Of a stretch of DNA of 64,000 bases, positions 9,105 to 18,274 are shown in pieces. Every line of letters begins with the position of its first letter. Position 1 is the first letter of the stretch. A program made the position numbers and the translations under genes. The stretch comes from Pseudonocardia autotrophica. GTDB lineage: Bacteria > Actinomycetota > Actinomycetes > Mycobacteriales > Pseudonocardiaceae. The notes below the pieces were generated by a model that was given only the letters and a program-made list of their open reading frames with translations, did not search any database and was not told the origin of the DNA. The stretch is taken from assembly GCF_000717175.1 (NCBI RefSeq), contig NZ_JNYD01000005.1:248001-312000 (forward strand), given 5' to 3'.

Positions 9105-9389
9105 TCACCGACTCGCCCGGCGCGCCACTCGGCGCCGATGGCGGCGCAGGACGCCCAGTCCGAACCACACCACCGCGCCCAGCAACGCGGTGACCAGGGT
9201 GAACAACCACAGCGGCCAGGACCAGCTCCAGAAGAGGAAGTGCAAGGTGACCGGCGCCGTGTTCTGGATCATGAAAACGAGGAGCAGCCCTACTCCGACG
9301 AGAGTCGCGATCACCCCGCCGCTCAACCGCGCACCCCCGTGCCCGTCCGCAGCACCCGTCGTGCTGCCGGGGCTCGTCTGCTCGACCAT
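9105..9389 (-). CDS. LapA-domain small membrane protein
   Basis: 94 residues from the ATG at 9389, which has a GGTGGAGAG ribosome binding site; the longer open frame is unlikely. Two hydrophobic segments (VIATLVGVGLLLVFMIQN and WPLWLFTLVTALLGAVVWFG) bracket the NTAPVTLHFLFW signature of the LapA/DUF1049 family, with a basic tail (RRHRRRVARR). In E. coli LapA helps regulate LPS assembly; in Gram-positive bacteria its role is unknown. Confidence 0.82.
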   Translation of the reverse strand: MVEQTSPGSTTGAADGHGGARLSGGVIATLVGVGLLLVFMIQNTAPVTLHFLFWSWSWPLWLFTLVTALLGAVVWFGLGVLRRHRRRVARRASR

Positions 9390-9711
9390 CGCTCTCTCCA
9401 CCTCGGGTTGTCGCCGCGCGTCCTCGCAGTCGCCGCGCGTCCTCGCAGCAGGGTCGGACCCAGCGCCCGTGGATGTAAGGGCCTTAGGTCTCCCGTGCGG
9501 CAGGGCGAGGACGACCGGTGACGACACCTGCGGCGGGTCGGAAGCCCCCGAGCCAGGTGGGATGGCCGGACCGCAGTGCGACCACCCTGGGGCCGAGGTG
9601 GCGGAGGCGACCCGCCGCCGTGCCCTCGTCATGCGGCTCCGGGCGATCCTGCGGACTCCTGCGAACCGACAGCGGGGCTGGAAGTGCGATGACCAGCGCA
9701 AATAGTCCCGC
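9390..9711. other. Gene-free interval with a 19-bp tandem duplication
   Basis: No supportable gene. A 19-bp unit (GTCGCCGCGCGTCCTCGCA) occurs twice in direct tandem at 9410-9428 and 9429-9447, upstream of lapA. The rest shows nothing distinct. Confidence 0.55.
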
Positions 9712-10785
9712 TCACACGTTGAAGCGGAACTCCACCACGTCCCCGTCCTGCATGACGTAGTCCTTGCCCTCCATTCGCACCTTGCCCGCGGACTTGGCGG
9801 CGTTCATCGAGCCGGCGTCGACGAGGTCGGAGTAGGAGACGATCTCGGCCTTGATGAAGCCCTTCTCGAAGTCCGAGTGGATCACCCCGGCGGCCTGGGG
9901 GGCGGTGTCGCCCCGGTGGATCGTCCAGGCGCGGGCCTCCTTGGGCCCGGCGGTGAGGTAGGTCTGCAGACCCAGGGTGCGGAAGCCCGCGCGGGCCAGC
10001 GAGTACAGGCCGGGTTCGGGCTGGCCGATCGACTCGAGCAGCTCGCGGGCCGACTCCTCGTCGAGCTCCAGCAGCTCGGACTCGACCTTGGCGTCGAGGA
10101 ACACGGCCTCGGCGGGCGCGACGAGGTCGGTGAGCTCCTTCTTGCGGGTCTCGTCCGTGAGGACGCCCTCGTCGGCGTTGAACACGTAGAGGAACGGCTT
10201 GGTGGTCAGCAGGGTCAGCTCGCGCAGCGGGGCGGGGTCGACGCCGGCCTGGAACAGCGTGCGGCCCGAGTTGAGGACCTCCGCGGCGGCCTCGGCCGCG
10301 GCCAGGACCTCGCGGCGGTCCTTCTGCATCCGGGCTTCCTTGGTCAGCCGCGGGACCGCCTTCTCCAGCGTCTGCAGGTCGGCCAGGATCAGCTCGGTCT
10401 CGATGACCGAGATGTCGGAGCCGGGGTCGACCTTTCCGTCGACGTGGACCACGTCGTCGTCGGCGAACACCCGCACGACCTGGCAGATCGCGTCGGACTC
10501 GCGGATGTTGGCGAGGAACTTGTTGCCCAGCCCGGCGCCCTCGGAGGCGCCCTTCACGATCCCGGCGATGTCGACGAACGAGACCGTGGCCGGCACGACC
10601 TTGGCCGACGCGAACATCTCGGCGAGCGTGTCCAGGCGGGAGTCCGGCAGCGGCACCACCCCGACGTTGGGCTCGATCGTGGCGAACGGGTAGTTCGCGG
10701 CGAGCACGTCGTTGCGCGTCAGGGCGTTGAACAGGGTCGACTTGCCGACGTTGGGCAGCCCGACGATGCCGAGGGTGAGGGACAC
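9712..10785 (-). CDS. ychF: Redox-regulated ATPase YchF
   Basis: 357 residues, the usual length of YchF/Ola1. An N-terminal G domain has the P-loop GLPNVGKSTLFNAL, switch region YPFATIEPN, DIAGIVKGASEG and the altered NxxE motif (VFNADE) that gives YchF its ATP preference. A helical insert and a C-terminal TGS domain end in DGDVVEFRFNV. It binds ribosomes and affects stress responses (family knowledge). The GTG start is 8 bases after TACCCT on the coding strand with no Shine-Dalgarno, which suggests a near-leaderless mRNA. The M. tuberculosis counterpart (Rv1112) also lies near ispH. Confidence 0.95.
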   Translation of the reverse strand: MSLTLGIVGLPNVGKSTLFNALTRNDVLAANYPFATIEPNVGVVPLPDSRLDTLAEMFASAKVVPATVSFVDIAGIVKGASEGAGLGNKFLANIRESDAICQVVRVFADDDVVHVDGKVDPGSDISVIETELILADLQTLEKAVPRLTKEARMQKDRREVLAAAEAAAEVLNSGRTLFQAGVDPAPLRELTLLTTKPFLYVFNADEGVLTDETRKKELTDLVAPAEAVFLDAKVESELLELDEESARELLESIGQPEPGLYSLARAGFRTLGLQTYLTAGPKEARAWTIHRGDTAPQAAGVIHSDFEKGFIKAEIVSYSDLVDAGSMNAAKSAGKVRMEGKDYVMQDGDVVEFRFNV

Positions 10786-10852
10786 GAGCGTCCAGGGTAG
10801 TCGTTCCGCCCCGCCGGCTCCGGACCCCTCGTACCGGACCCGGCGGGGCAGG

Positions 10853-11491
10853 TCACACGGCGGCGAGCTCGGGGGCCTGCCGCGGGACCGCGGGCGTGCC
10901 CTGCCGCTCCGCCAGGTAGCGGCGCAGGCTGGTCAGGGCGCGGTGCTGGGTGACGCGGACGGAGCCGGGCGTCGAGCCCAGCACGGCCGCGGTCTCGGCC
11001 GCCGACAGGCCCTCGATCAGCCGCAGCCGCAGCACGTCGCGGTGCCGCTCGGGCAGCCGGCCGAGCAGCCGCTGCACCATCCGCGCCTGCTCGGCGCGCA
11101 GGCTCAGCTCGTCCGGGGCGTCGGCGGTCGAGACGCTGTCCGGCACCTGGTCGGTGAGGTCGATGCGGGAGATGCCGCGCCGCCGCACGGTGTCGACGAT
11201 CTTGTTGCGGGCGATCGTGAACGCCAGCGCCAGGAAGGGGCCCGAGTCCAGGTCCGCCTTCGGCAGCGCCTTGAACAGGGCGATCATCGTGTCCTGCGCC
11301 ATGTCCTCGGCCGAGGTCGCGTCGCCGGCGCCCTGGGCGAGCCGAACGCGGCAGTAGCGCAGCACCGGTGGGTGCACCGCGGCCATCAGGTCCTCGCAGG
11401 CGCGGCGGTCCCCGGTCGCGGCCGCACGGGCGAGCCGGTCGATCCGGGCGGAGGGCTCCTCGGTCGCGGGTGCCTGGTCGGCGGGGCGCAT
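10853..11491 (-). CDS. RNA polymerase sigma factor, SigD/ShbA-like
   Basis: A 212-residue sigma-70-family factor with region 2 (VLRYCRVRLAQ, AEDMAQDTMIALFKALP, FLALAFTIARNKIVDTVRR) and region 4 (LLGRLPERHRDVLRLRLIEG, AAETAAVLGSTPGSVRVTQH). The VRYCRxR-like segment and overall pattern resemble M. tuberculosis SigD and Streptomyces ShbA; I recall no such gene at this position in M. tuberculosis. No anti-sigma gene is obvious: the divergent neighbour has a hydrophobic N-terminus but no recognised anti-sigma domain. Confidence 0.85.
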   Translation of the reverse strand: MRPADQAPATEEPSARIDRLARAAATGDRRACEDLMAAVHPPVLRYCRVRLAQGAGDATSAEDMAQDTMIALFKALPKADLDSGPFLALAFTIARNKIVDTVRRRGISRIDLTDQVPDSVSTADAPDELSLRAEQARMVQRLLGRLPERHRDVLRLRLIEGLSAAETAAVLGSTPGSVRVTQHRALTSLRRYLAERQGTPAVPRQAPELAAV

Positions 11492-11713
11492 GACGTCCTT
11501 CCCGACGACCGGGGCGTCCGGCCGTCACAGGAGAGACTTCTCCGACCCGCCGCCCGGATACATCCGGCGAGCCTGCCGAGCAGGAGCGGTGCTGCCCGCG
11601 GGTCGAGGGTGGTGCTGGCACCACCACCCGATCGGGTTCCGCTGCTCCGTCCGGGCTAACGCCCGCCGGCGGCCGTCGATAGCCCGGGTACCGGACGACG
11701 GAAGGGGCGGGAC

Positions 11714-12181
11714 GTGGCGGCGGGTGCGGTGGGACGGACGGCGATCGCGGGGACGGTGCTGGCGGCGCTGTCCGGCAGCACGATGACGGCGGTCTCGCTG
11801 TCCGCGACGAGCGCGCCCGTGCCGCTCCCGACCTTCGCCGCGGCCGCGGTCCCCGAGGCCCCGGAGGTCCCGGCCGCGCCCGTCGCGGCCCCCGAACCCG
11901 CGGGGGCCGGCGTCGTCGACGGCGGCACGCTCGCCGCGATCGCGCTCACTCCCGCGATCGCGGCGGCGGCGCAGCCCGTCGCGGCGCCGGTCCCCGCCGT
12001 CACCGAGCCGGTGGCCGTGGCCCGGCGGCAGAGCGCCGTGGCGGACCGCCGCCCGGGCGAGGGCCGGCGCGAGCGGGTGCGCGAGGCCGTCGCCGAACGC
12101 CTGTCCCCCGACACCCGCGCGAACATCCGCCGCGCCTGCGCGATGGGCATGCTCGACGGGGACCTCTGCCGCCTGGGCTGA
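11714..12181 (+). CDS. Ala/Pro-rich secreted protein of unknown function
   Basis: 155 residues. The N-terminal 30 residues look like a signal peptide or anchor (TAIAGTVLAALSGSTMTAVSL). A long Ala/Pro/Val low-complexity stretch to about residue 100 is followed by a basic, probably helical C-terminus (GEGRRERVREAVAERLS) with two Cys. The GTG has a purine-rich GGAAGGGG upstream. No homologue is recognised. It is divergent from the sigma factor gene. Confidence 0.5.
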   Translation: MAAGAVGRTAIAGTVLAALSGSTMTAVSLSATSAPVPLPTFAAAAVPEAPEVPAAPVAAPEPAGAGVVDGGTLAAIALTPAIAAAAQPVAAPVPAVTEPVAVARRQSAVADRRPGEGRRERVREAVAERLSPDTRANIRRACAMGMLDGDLCRLG

Positions 12182-12342
12182 GCCCCGCGCGACCGGTTTC
12201 GGCGACGAGCAGCGGGAGACGGCGCACGCCGACGAGCCTGGTGGCGCCGGGCGACTGGGCGATGAGAGCAGGATGGGAAACTCTCACGCACGTGTCCGAT
12301 TCCCGCGAGAACGGGGTGGCGCGGGGTGGCAGAGTCGTCCCC

Positions 12343-13836
12343 GTGCTGGACATCGAACGCTGCTACCGGGCCGTCGCCGCGCGCGACCCGCGGTTCGACG
12401 GCGTCTTCATCACGGCGGTGCGCACGACCGGCATCTACTGCCGGCCCTCGTGCCCCGCGACCACCCCCAAGCGCCGCAACGTCGAGTTCTTCCCGACCGC
12501 GGCCGCCGCGCAGCAGCAGGGCTACCGGGCCTGCCGACGCTGCCTGCCCGACGCCGTCCCGGGCTCGCCGGACTGGAACAGCCGGTCCGACCTCGCCGCC
12601 CGGGCGATGCGGCTCATCGCCGACGGCCTCGTCGAACGCTCCGGGGTCGCCGGCCTGGCCACCGCGCTGGGCTACTCGGAGCGCCACCTGACCCGGATCG
12701 TCACCGCCGAGCTCGGGGCGGGGCCGCTGGCGCTGGCCCGGGCGCACCGCGCCCACACCGCCCGCCTGCTCATCGAGACGACGCCGATGTCGATGGCGGA
12801 CATCGCGTTCGCCGCCGGCTTCGCGAGCGTCCGCCAGTTCAACGACACCGTGCGCGAGGTCTACGCCGTCACGCCGAGCGTGCTGCGGCGGGAGTCCTCC
12901 GGACGCGGCCCGGCGCCGGTCGCCGGGACGCTGAGCCTGCGGCTCCCGCACCGCGAGCCGTTCGACGCCGACGGGCTCCTCGCCCACTTCGCCGGCCGCG
13001 CGCTGGCCGGGTCGGAGACCGTGGCGGACGGGGTCTACCGGCGGACGCTCCGGCTGCCGCACGGCCCGGCCGTCGTCGCGCTGCGGCTCGGCGACCACAC
13101 GCCGGGGCACGTGCGGGCGGAGCTGCGGCTCACCGAACCCCGCGACCTCGGCCCGGCGGTGGCGCGGCTGCGCCGGCTGCTGGACCTCGACGCGGACCCC
13201 GCCGCCGTCGACGAGCTGCTGGCCGCGGACCCGGCGCTGGCGCCCTCCGTGGCGTCGACGCCCGGGATCCGGCTGCCGGGGGCGGCCGACGGGCTCGAGA
13301 TCGCCGTCAAGGCCCTGCTGGGCCAACAGGTCTCGGTGTCCGCGGCGCGCACGACGGGCGCCCGGCTCGTCGCCGTACTCGGCGACCCGCTGCCCGCGGA
13401 GCTTGCCGGCGACGGCCCGGACCGGCTCTTCCCGCCGGCCGACCGGCTCGCCGAGCAGGTGGCTGCGACGGTCGGCGGCCCCGCCCGCCGGGCCGCTGCC
13501 CTCGCCGCGCTCGCCGCGGCCGTCGCCGAGGGCACGCTCGTGCTCGACGCCGGGCGAGACCCCGCCGGCCTGCGGGCGGACCTGCAGGCCCTGCCCGGCG
13601 TGGGCCCCTGGACCGCCGGCTACGTCGCGATGCGGCTGCTCGGCGACCCCGACGAACCCCTGGTGTCCGATCTCGCCGTCCGCCGCGGCGCCGCGGCGCT
13701 GGGCCTGCCGTCCGACGTGGACGGCCTGACCCGGCACGCCGCCCGCTGGCGGCCCTGGCGGTCGTACGCCGCGACCCACCTCTGGCGCGCCGCCGCCCGG
13801 CCGGCCGCCGACCCGACCGTCTGGAGGACGGCATGA
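12343..13836 (+). CDS. alkA: AdaA-AlkA fusion: alkylation-response regulator and 3-methyladenine DNA glycosylase
   Basis: A 497-residue fusion from the GTG at 12343. The N-terminal Ada zinc module has C33, C37, C64 and C67; C33 matches the methyl-acceptor Cys of Ada (IYCRPSC). An AraC-type HTH follows (residues about 80-180, SMADIAFAAGFASVRQFND), then an AlkA_N domain and an HhH-GPD glycosylase with LPGVGPWTAGYVAMR and a candidate catalytic Asp in VSDLAVRRG. It should sense methyl-phosphotriesters, activate the adaptive response and excise alkylated bases. It overlaps ogt by ATGA, like the M. tuberculosis alkA-ogt pair. Confidence 0.93.
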   Translation: MLDIERCYRAVAARDPRFDGVFITAVRTTGIYCRPSCPATTPKRRNVEFFPTAAAAQQQGYRACRRCLPDAVPGSPDWNSRSDLAARAMRLIADGLVERSGVAGLATALGYSERHLTRIVTAELGAGPLALARAHRAHTARLLIETTPMSMADIAFAAGFASVRQFNDTVREVYAVTPSVLRRESSGRGPAPVAGTLSLRLPHREPFDADGLLAHFAGRALAGSETVADGVYRRTLRLPHGPAVVALRLGDHTPGHVRAELRLTEPRDLGPAVARLRRLLDLDADPAAVDELLAADPALAPSVASTPGIRLPGAADGLEIAVKALLGQQVSVSAARTTGARLVAVLGDPLPAELAGDGPDRLFPPADRLAEQVAATVGGPARRAAALAALAAAVAEGTLVLDAGRDPAGLRADLQALPGVGPWTAGYVAMRLLGDPDEPLVSDLAVRRGAAALGLPSDVDGLTRHAARWRPWRSYAATHLWRAAARPAADPTVWRTA

Positions 13837-14321
13837 GCACCTGCACGACCCTCGACACCCCCGACGGCCCGTTCACCGTGGTCGTCGCCGACGACGGGGC
13901 GGTCCTCGCCTCGGGCTGGACCGCCGACCTCGACGACCTGGTCCCGCTGGTGCACACCGCGATCCGGCCGTCCACCGTGGAGCCCGCCGCGGGCGGCGCG
14001 GCCGCCGACGCCGTGCGCGCCTACTACGCCGGCGAACTGTCCGCCGTGGACGGTGTGCCGGTGCGGCAGCGGTCCGGTGCGTTCCTGGAGCACGCGTGGG
14101 ACGTGCTGCGGCAGGTCCCGGCCGGTGGCCCGGTGACCTACACCGAGTTCGCCGCGAAGGCGGGGCGCCCGGCCGCGGTGCGGGCCGCCGCCTCGGCCTG
14201 CGCCCGCAACGCCGCCGCGCTCTTCGTGCCCTGCCACCGGGTCCTGCGCACCGACGGGTCGCTCGGCGGCTTCCGCTGGGGCCTGCCGGTGAAGCGGTCC
14301 CTGCTCGACCGCGAGTCCTGA
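13833..14321 (+). CDS. ogt: Methylated-DNA--protein-cysteine S-methyltransferase
   Basis: 162 residues. The active site is FVPCHRVLR with the acceptor at C134; upstream lies the DNA-binding helix around TYTEFAAKAGRPAAVRAAA. It transfers the methyl group of O6-methylguanine irreversibly to itself. Its ATG overlaps the TGA of alkA, so both repair proteins are translated together. The stop is followed 4 bases later by a copy of the 40-bp palindromic repeat. Confidence 0.95.
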   Translation: MSTCTTLDTPDGPFTVVVADDGAVLASGWTADLDDLVPLVHTAIRPSTVEPAAGGAAADAVRAYYAGELSAVDGVPVRQRSGAFLEHAWDVLRQVPAGGPVTYTEFAAKAGRPAAVRAAASACARNAAALFVPCHRVLRTDGSLGGFRWGLPVKRSLLDRES

Positions 14322-14325
14322 CCCT

Positions 14326-14365
14326 GTGAGTGGCGATAGTCGCTCTGGCGACTATCGCCACTCAC
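14326..14365. repeat. 40-bp stop-codon palindrome, copy 1
   Basis: Arms GTGAGTGGCGATAGTCGC (14326-14343) and its exact complement (14348-14365), loop TCTG. It lies 4 bases after the ogt stop and before rmuC. It is the only one of the four copies that does not provide the stop codon itself. Confidence 0.93.
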
Positions 14366-14422
14366 GATCGGCCAGGGCGTCGATGCGCGATTTTGTCGGG
14401 GGTCGGGTGCACCCTGCTGATC

Positions 14423-16003
14423 GTGGATCTCTCGAACGTGTTGCCGCTCCTGCTCGCCGGGCTCCTCCTGGGCCTGGCGATCGGGGGCGGCCTGGCGTGG
14501 CTGCTGGCCGGGGCGCGGCACCGGGTCGCCACGGCGGAGGCCGCCCGCGCCACCGCCACCGCATCGGCCGGCGCCCGGGCGGAGGCCGCGGCGTTCAAGG
14601 CCGAGCGGACCGGGCTGCTGGAGCGCATCGAGGAGCTGCACGAGGAGGTGCGCACCGCCACCGAGCGGCTGCGGCGCGCGGAGTCGGACGTGTCGGCCAC
14701 CCGGGCCGCGCTGAGCAGCGAGCGCGAGGCGGCGCTGGAGCGCGAGCGGCTGCTCACCGCGCGGGACGCGGAGCTGCGTGAGACGTTCCGGGCGCTCTCG
14801 GCGGAGGCGTTGTCCCGCAACAACGAGCAGTTCGTGAGCCTCGCCGAGGGCCGCATCCGGGAGGCGGCCGCCGCACTGCACGCCAAGGCGGAGCAGGACG
14901 AGGCCGCCCGCTCCACCGCGATCGGCAAGCTGCTGGACCCGATGGCGGCGGCCCTGCAGCGCGTCGAGGGCCAGCTGCGCACCGTCGAGCGCGAGCGGGA
15001 GGCGGCGTACGCGGGACTCGTCGAGCAGGTCAAGGCCATGGCGCAGAACTCGGAGAAGCTGCGCGGCGAGACCCGGCAGCTGGTCACCGCGCTGCGCGCG
15101 CCGCAGGTCCGCGGGCGCTGGGGCGAGCTGCAGCTGGAGCGGATCGTGCAGCTCGCGGGCATGGTCGAGCACTGCGACTTCGCCACCCAGGTCTCCGGCG
15201 AGGGCGCGGCCGAGGGCCAGGGCGGGGTGCGGCCGGACATGCTCGTGCACCTGGCCGGCGGGAAGCAGATCGTGGTCGACGCCAAGGTGCCGTTCGCGGC
15301 GTACCTGGAGGCCGTGGAGACCGAGGACCCGGCAGTGCACCGCGAGAAGCTGCAGTCGCATGCGCGGCAGCTGCGGGCGCACGTGGACCAGCTGTCCGCG
15401 AAGGCCTACTGGGCGGCGTTCGAGCCGACGCCGGAGTTCGTGGTGCTGTTCGTACCGGGCGACCCGTTCCTGGAGGCGGCGCTGCGGGCCGACCCCGCGC
15501 TGCTGGAGCACGCCTTCGGGCGCAACGTCGTCATCGCCACCCCCACCACGTTGATCGCGCTGCTGCGCACCGTCGCGTACGGGTGGCGGCAGGAGGCGTT
15601 GGCCCGCAACGCCGCGCAGGTGCACCAGCTGGGCCGGGAGCTGCACGGCCGGCTCGCCACGATGGGTATGCACGTCGCCAAGCTCGGGCGCAGCCTCGAC
15701 GGCGCGGTCGAGAGCTACAACCGCACCGTCTCCTCGCTGGAGGCGCGCGTGCTCGTCACGGCCCGGCGGCTCACCGAGCTCAAGGTGTCCGAGGGCGACC
15801 TCGAGGCGCCGGCGCCGGTCGAGCGGGTGCCGCGGGCCGTGTCGGCGCCCGAGCTGGTCGCCTCCGCGGGCGAGTCGCTGATCGCACTGCACGAACTGGT
15901 GCCCGAACCGGGAGCGCGGGAGGCCACCCGGGAGGGTGACGGCGGCGGATGGCAGGCGCGCGAGCAAGGCCCGGAGGGGCCACGGGCTACCGTGAACGGG
16001 TGA
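14423..16003 (+). CDS. rmuC: DNA recombination protein RmuC
   Basis: 526 residues from the GTG at 14423; the frame extends upstream into the palindrome, which I reject. An N-terminal membrane segment (LPLLLAGLLLGLAIGGGLAW) is followed by a long Ala/Glu/Arg-rich coiled coil to about residue 210 and the RmuC nuclease-like domain (RGRWGELQLERI, KQIVVDAKVPFAAYL, FVPGDPFLEAALR). RmuC limits inversions at short repeats; a PD-(D/E)XK-type core is proposed for the family. The stop overlaps the next start (GTGA). Confidence 0.93.
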   Translation: MDLSNVLPLLLAGLLLGLAIGGGLAWLLAGARHRVATAEAARATATASAGARAEAAAFKAERTGLLERIEELHEEVRTATERLRRAESDVSATRAALSSEREAALERERLLTARDAELRETFRALSAEALSRNNEQFVSLAEGRIREAAAALHAKAEQDEAARSTAIGKLLDPMAAALQRVEGQLRTVEREREAAYAGLVEQVKAMAQNSEKLRGETRQLVTALRAPQVRGRWGELQLERIVQLAGMVEHCDFATQVSGEGAAEGQGGVRPDMLVHLAGGKQIVVDAKVPFAAYLEAVETEDPAVHREKLQSHARQLRAHVDQLSAKAYWAAFEPTPEFVVLFVPGDPFLEAALRADPALLEHAFGRNVVIATPTTLIALLRTVAYGWRQEALARNAAQVHQLGRELHGRLATMGMHVAKLGRSLDGAVESYNRTVSSLEARVLVTARRLTELKVSEGDLEAPAPVERVPRAVSAPELVASAGESLIALHELVPEPGAREATREGDGGGWQAREQGPEGPRATVNG

Positions 16004-16602
16004 CGTCGCGCGACCCCTCCCCGCGGTCCTCCGGCGGTTGGCCGGTCACCGAACGGTCCGCGTTGGCCACGGTCCTCGGCATCCCGCCCCTCGCGGCGAT
16101 CGCGCTCGCCGTGGTGCTCACCGCGCTGGGCGTGTTCGTCGACGTGCTGCGGATCGGCACCCTCGGCGTGATCTTCGGGATCGCCTACGTGGTGGGCTGC
16201 GTCCTCGCCGTGGGCTGGGTGCGCCGCCGCAACCTCTTCGGCCCGATGGTGCAGCCGGCGCTGCTGGTGGCGGTGCTGGTGCCGGTGATCGTGCTGCTGG
16301 TCGGCCAGACCGGACCCGGGCTCACCGAGACCGTGCTCATGGTCGGGGCACCGCTGGTCAACGGCTTCCCGATCATGGCGGTGGCCACCGGGCTCACGCT
16401 GCTGATCGGTCTGCTGCGGCTGATCGTGCAACGCACCGGCCCGGACGACGCCGTCAGCCGGCTCGGTCGCCTCGGGGTGCGCGGCCGGGACCGGGACCTG
16501 CCGGACGACGAGGAGGAGGACGAGCCGCGGGTCAGCGGCCGGCGCGGCTCGGCCGGAGCTCGCGGGGCAGGGCGAAGGTCAGGGTCTCCTCGGCGGTCGT
16601 GA
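16000..16602 (+). CDS. DUF6542-type membrane protein
   Basis: 200 residues from the GTG at 16000, 6 bases after TACCGT and overlapping the rmuC stop. Four hydrophobic segments ([77 protein letters not shown]) are followed by a charged tail (PDDEEEDEP) that turns Arg/Ser-rich where the reading frame overlaps the 3' end of ispH by 71 bp. The family is confined to actinomycetes and has no known function. Confidence 0.72.
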   Translation: MTSRDPSPRSSGGWPVTERSALATVLGIPPLAAIALAVVLTALGVFVDVLRIGTLGVIFGIAYVVGCVLAVGWVRRRNLFGPMVQPALLVAVLVPVIVLLVGQTGPGLTETVLMVGAPLVNGFPIMAVATGLTLLIGLLRLIVQRTGPDDAVSRLGRLGVRGRDRDLPDDEEEDEPRVSGRRGSAGARGAGRRSGSPRRS

Positions 16603-17500
16603 CCTCCTCGACCGACTCCCAGCCGCGCTCGGCCAGGAAGTCGAGGACCCCGCGCACCAGCACCTCGGGCACCGAGGCACCGCTCGTCACGCCGACGGTC
16701 CGCACGCCCTCGAGCCAGGACTCGTCGATCTCGCGGGCGTAGTCGATCAGGTGCGAGGCGCCGGCCCCGGCCTGCAGGGCGACCTCGACCAGCCGCACCG
16801 AGTTCGACGAGTTCGGCGAGCCGACGACCAGCACGAGGTCGCAGTGCGGGGCCATGGCCTTCACCGCGACCTGGCGGTTCTGGGTGGCGTAGCAGATGTC
16901 GTCGCTCGGCGGGTTCTGCAGCGTCGGGTAGCGCTCGCGCAGCGCCCGGACGGTGTCCATGGTCTCGTCGACCGAGAGCGTGGTCTGCGAGAGCCAGACG
17001 ACCTTCTCCGGGTCCCGCACGGTGACCTTCTCCGCGTCGGCGGCGCTCTCCACCAGCTGGATGTGGGTGGGCGCCTCGCCGGAGGTGCCCTCGACCTCCT
17101 CGTGGCCCGCGTGCCCGACCAGCAGGATGTCGTAGTCCTCGCGGGCGTACCGCTTGGCCTCCTGGTGCACCTTCGTGACCAGCGGGCAGGTGGCGTCGAT
17201 GGTCTGCAGCGAGCGCGCCTTGGCCTCGTTGCGCACGTCGGGCGACACCCCGTGCGCGGAGAAGACGACGATCGCGCCCTCCGGCACCTCGCTCGTCTCG
17301 TCGACGAACACGGCGCCGCGCTCGCTCAGCGTCTCCACGACGTGCTTGTTGTGCACGATCTGCTTGCGCACGTACACGGGCGCGCCGTGCTGCTCGAGCG
17401 CCTGCTCGACCGCCTCCACCGCGCGGTCCACGCCCGCGCAGTACCCGCGGGGCTTCGCGACGAGGACGCGCTTGCCGTCCGATCCGGCGGTACCACTCAT
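16532..17500 (-). CDS. ispH: 4-hydroxy-3-methylbut-2-enyl diphosphate reductase
   Basis: 322 residues; the last enzyme of the MEP isoprenoid pathway, reducing HMBPP to IPP and DMAPP. The three iron-sulfur Cys are visible: C21 ([10 protein letters not shown]), C105 (DATCPLVTK) and C203 ([11 protein letters not shown]), with H50 and H83 in the substrate site. The ATG lies 7 bases from TACCCT (17508-17513, minus strand) with no Shine-Dalgarno, so a leaderless start is likely. It is divergent from the lipid-droplet gene and convergent with the DUF6542 gene. Confidence 0.96.
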   Translation of the reverse strand: MSGTAGSDGKRVLVAKPRGYCAGVDRAVEAVEQALEQHGAPVYVRKQIVHNKHVVETLSERGAVFVDETSEVPEGAIVVFSAHGVSPDVRNEAKARSLQTIDATCPLVTKVHQEAKRYAREDYDILLVGHAGHEEVEGTSGEAPTHIQLVESAADAEKVTVRDPEKVVWLSQTTLSVDETMDTVRALRERYPTLQNPPSDDICYATQNRQVAVKAMAPHCDLVLVVGSPNSSNSVRLVEVALQAGAGASHLIDYAREIDESWLEGVRTVGVTSGASVPEVLVRGVLDFLAERGWESVEEVTTAEETLTFALPRELRPSRAGR

Positions 17501-17602
17501 GTCGACCAGGGTACGGGCGCCCGATCCCGGGCGCCGTGGGATGTGGGTGAGGTGACCCGCCCCGTGCTGCGGGGGGCGCCGATCACGGGGGACAATGCGT
17601 CC

Positions 17603-18274
17603 ATGAGCCCGCTCCCGATGCCGGTGCGGATCGCCGCCGGCCTGGCCGCCACCGCCGTCGAGCAGGTCCGCGAGCTGCCGCGGCTGGTCGTCGAGTTCCC
17701 CGTGACCGCGGTCAGCCAGGCCCTCCAGGCGTCCATGCGCGTGCAGCAGAAGGTCACCGAGCTGGCGATCAAGGGCGACAAGGCCCTCGGTGCGTTCGGT
17801 CAGGCCCCGGAGGCCCCGGCCTGGGCGACCTTCGACGACGAGGTGGACGACACCGCGACCAACGGCCACGCCCCCGCGTCCCCGATCACGCCCAGCACCG
17901 ATCTCGTGCCCGCGCCCTCGACGGACGTCGAGCCCGCCGTCGACCCCGCCGTCGAGCCCGAGCGCGCCGACGAGCCGGCCGCGGGGCGGCTCGAGGACCG
18001 TGTCGAGGGCGACCACCTCGCGCAGCCCGGCGACACCGTGGCCGGCGCGGCGATCGAGAGCATCGCCGAGCAGACCCTGGGCGACGAGGCCGACACCCCG
18101 CCCGCGGTGCTGCCCGAGTACCCCGGCATGAACCTGCACCAGCTGCGCGGCAAGCTGCGCAAGCTCGACCTGGCCGGCCTGCAGGCGCTGCTGATCTGGG
18201 AGACCTCGCACGAGAACCGGCCGCCCTTCGTCACGATGCTGTCGAACCGGATCACCACGGTCCGGGAGGGATGA
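17603..18274 (+). CDS. Lipid droplet-associated protein
   Basis: 223 residues, matching the position and architecture of M. tuberculosis Rv1109c, between lytB2/ispH and xseA. The N-terminal 60 residues ([34 protein letters not shown]) are amphipathic and resemble a lipid-surface-binding helix. A Pro/Glu/Asp-rich linker leads to a conserved C-terminal domain ([19 protein letters not shown]) likely to be HeH/SAP-like. The ATG is 6 bases after GACAAT (17591-17596), possibly leaderless. The stop overlaps xseA by ATGA. Confidence 0.8.
   Translation: MSPLPMPVRIAAGLAATAVEQVRELPRLVVEFPVTAVSQALQASMRVQQKVTELAIKGDKALGAFGQAPEAPAWATFDDEVDDTATNGHAPASPITPSTDLVPAPSTDVEPAVDPAVEPERADEPAAGRLEDRVEGDHLAQPGDTVAGAAIESIAEQTLGDEADTPPAVLPEYPGMNLHQLRGKLRKLDLAGLQALLIWETSHENRPPFVTMLSNRITTVREG

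Noticed and set aside
11714..12181. Anti-sigma factor for the SigD/ShbA-like sigma factor
   Set aside because: Although adjacent and divergent, the Ala/Pro-rich sequence shows no RsdA, zinc-anti-sigma or other known anti-sigma pattern.
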